A DNA stretch of 7,797 bases, taken from NCBI GenBank assembly GCA_041623895.1, contig JBFJVZ010000370.1, positions 1 to 7,797 of the forward strand, read 5' to 3'. Positions 7,772 to 7,797 of the stretch are shown here, piece after piece (position 1 is the first letter of the stretch; the number at the start of each line of letters is the position of its first letter). Under the pieces are notes generated by a model. It saw only the letters and a list, made by a program, of their open reading frames with translations, was not told where the DNA came from and made no database searches. The translations under genes and the position numbers were made by a program. The stretch comes from JBFJVZ01 sp041623895. GTDB taxonomy: Bacteria; Planctomycetota; Planctomycetia; Pirellulales; Pirellulaceae.

Positions 7772-7797
7772 GTAGTCCTGCGACTCCGTTCGCAGGG
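7772..7797 (+). repeat. GTAG-headed hairpin after the operon (REP-like or terminator)
   Basis: GTAG at 7772-7775 is followed by stem CCTGCGA (7777-7783), a six-base loop (7784-7789) and TCGCAGG (7790-7796). T7776 and G7797 could add a wobble pair. The layout, a GTAG head plus a hairpin just after a stop codon (TAA at 7763-7765), matches the units at 8-59, but the stem sequence is different, so it would be another REP subfamily. The window ends here, so a partner element or a T-run that would mark an intrinsic terminator cannot be seen. Both readings remain open. Confidence 0.5.

Noticed and set aside
1..7797. Defence system, CRISPR array, prophage or insertion sequence
   Set aside because: No nuclease, helicase, reverse transcriptase, integrase or transposase gene and no regularly spaced direct repeats were seen; the only mobile-type signals are the small GTAG hairpins.

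Overview
The window looks like chromosomal DNA from a planctomycete, probably a Pirellulaceae or Rhodopirellula-like marine lineage. The evidence is the gene content: a DUF1501 protein with a twin-arginine signal, a Big_2/cytochrome-c/DUF1549/DUF1553 protein, and a protein joining a planctomycete-type cytochrome c (PSC), WD40 repeats and a PPC-like domain. This combination is characteristic of that phylum. Moderate-to-high GC and a near absence of Shine-Dalgarno sequences in the main operon also fit. The assignment rests on family recognition; no search was run.

Layout. Positions 8-59 hold a perfect 22-bp inverted repeat. Each arm is a GTAG tetranucleotide followed by its own small hairpin, so it reads as two facing REP-like elements. 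Positions 76-849 (minus strand) encode a class I SAM-dependent methyltransferase with a TTG start and a good ribosome binding site. Positions 850-1057 are a divergent intergenic region that should hold promoters for both directions, but no convincing promoter can be read. Positions 1058-7765 (plus strand) hold three consecutive genes with gaps of only 45 and 39 bases and no terminator between them, so they are probably one operon. Positions 7772-7797 hold a second GTAG-headed hairpin with a different stem, directly after the last stop codon.

How the genes may work together. All three operon products appear to be exported. The DUF1501 protein (alkaline-phosphatase/sulfatase-like superfamily) carries a Tat signal. 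The two heme-binding proteins carry Sec-type signals, as expected because c-type heme is attached in the periplasm. The set probably forms a cell-envelope redox/hydrolase/scaffold module of the kind that planctomycetes carry in many copies. Its substrate is unknown and the sequence does not reveal it. The methyltransferase is divergent and has no obvious functional link.

The points most worth a second look are the GTAG-headed REP-like elements at both ends, the CX4CH heme motif in the second operon protein, the long conserved-looking insert in the PPC-like region of the third, and the fact that all three operon genes lie in one reading frame with only single stop codons between them. I see no defence system, CRISPR array, prophage, tRNA or rRNA.
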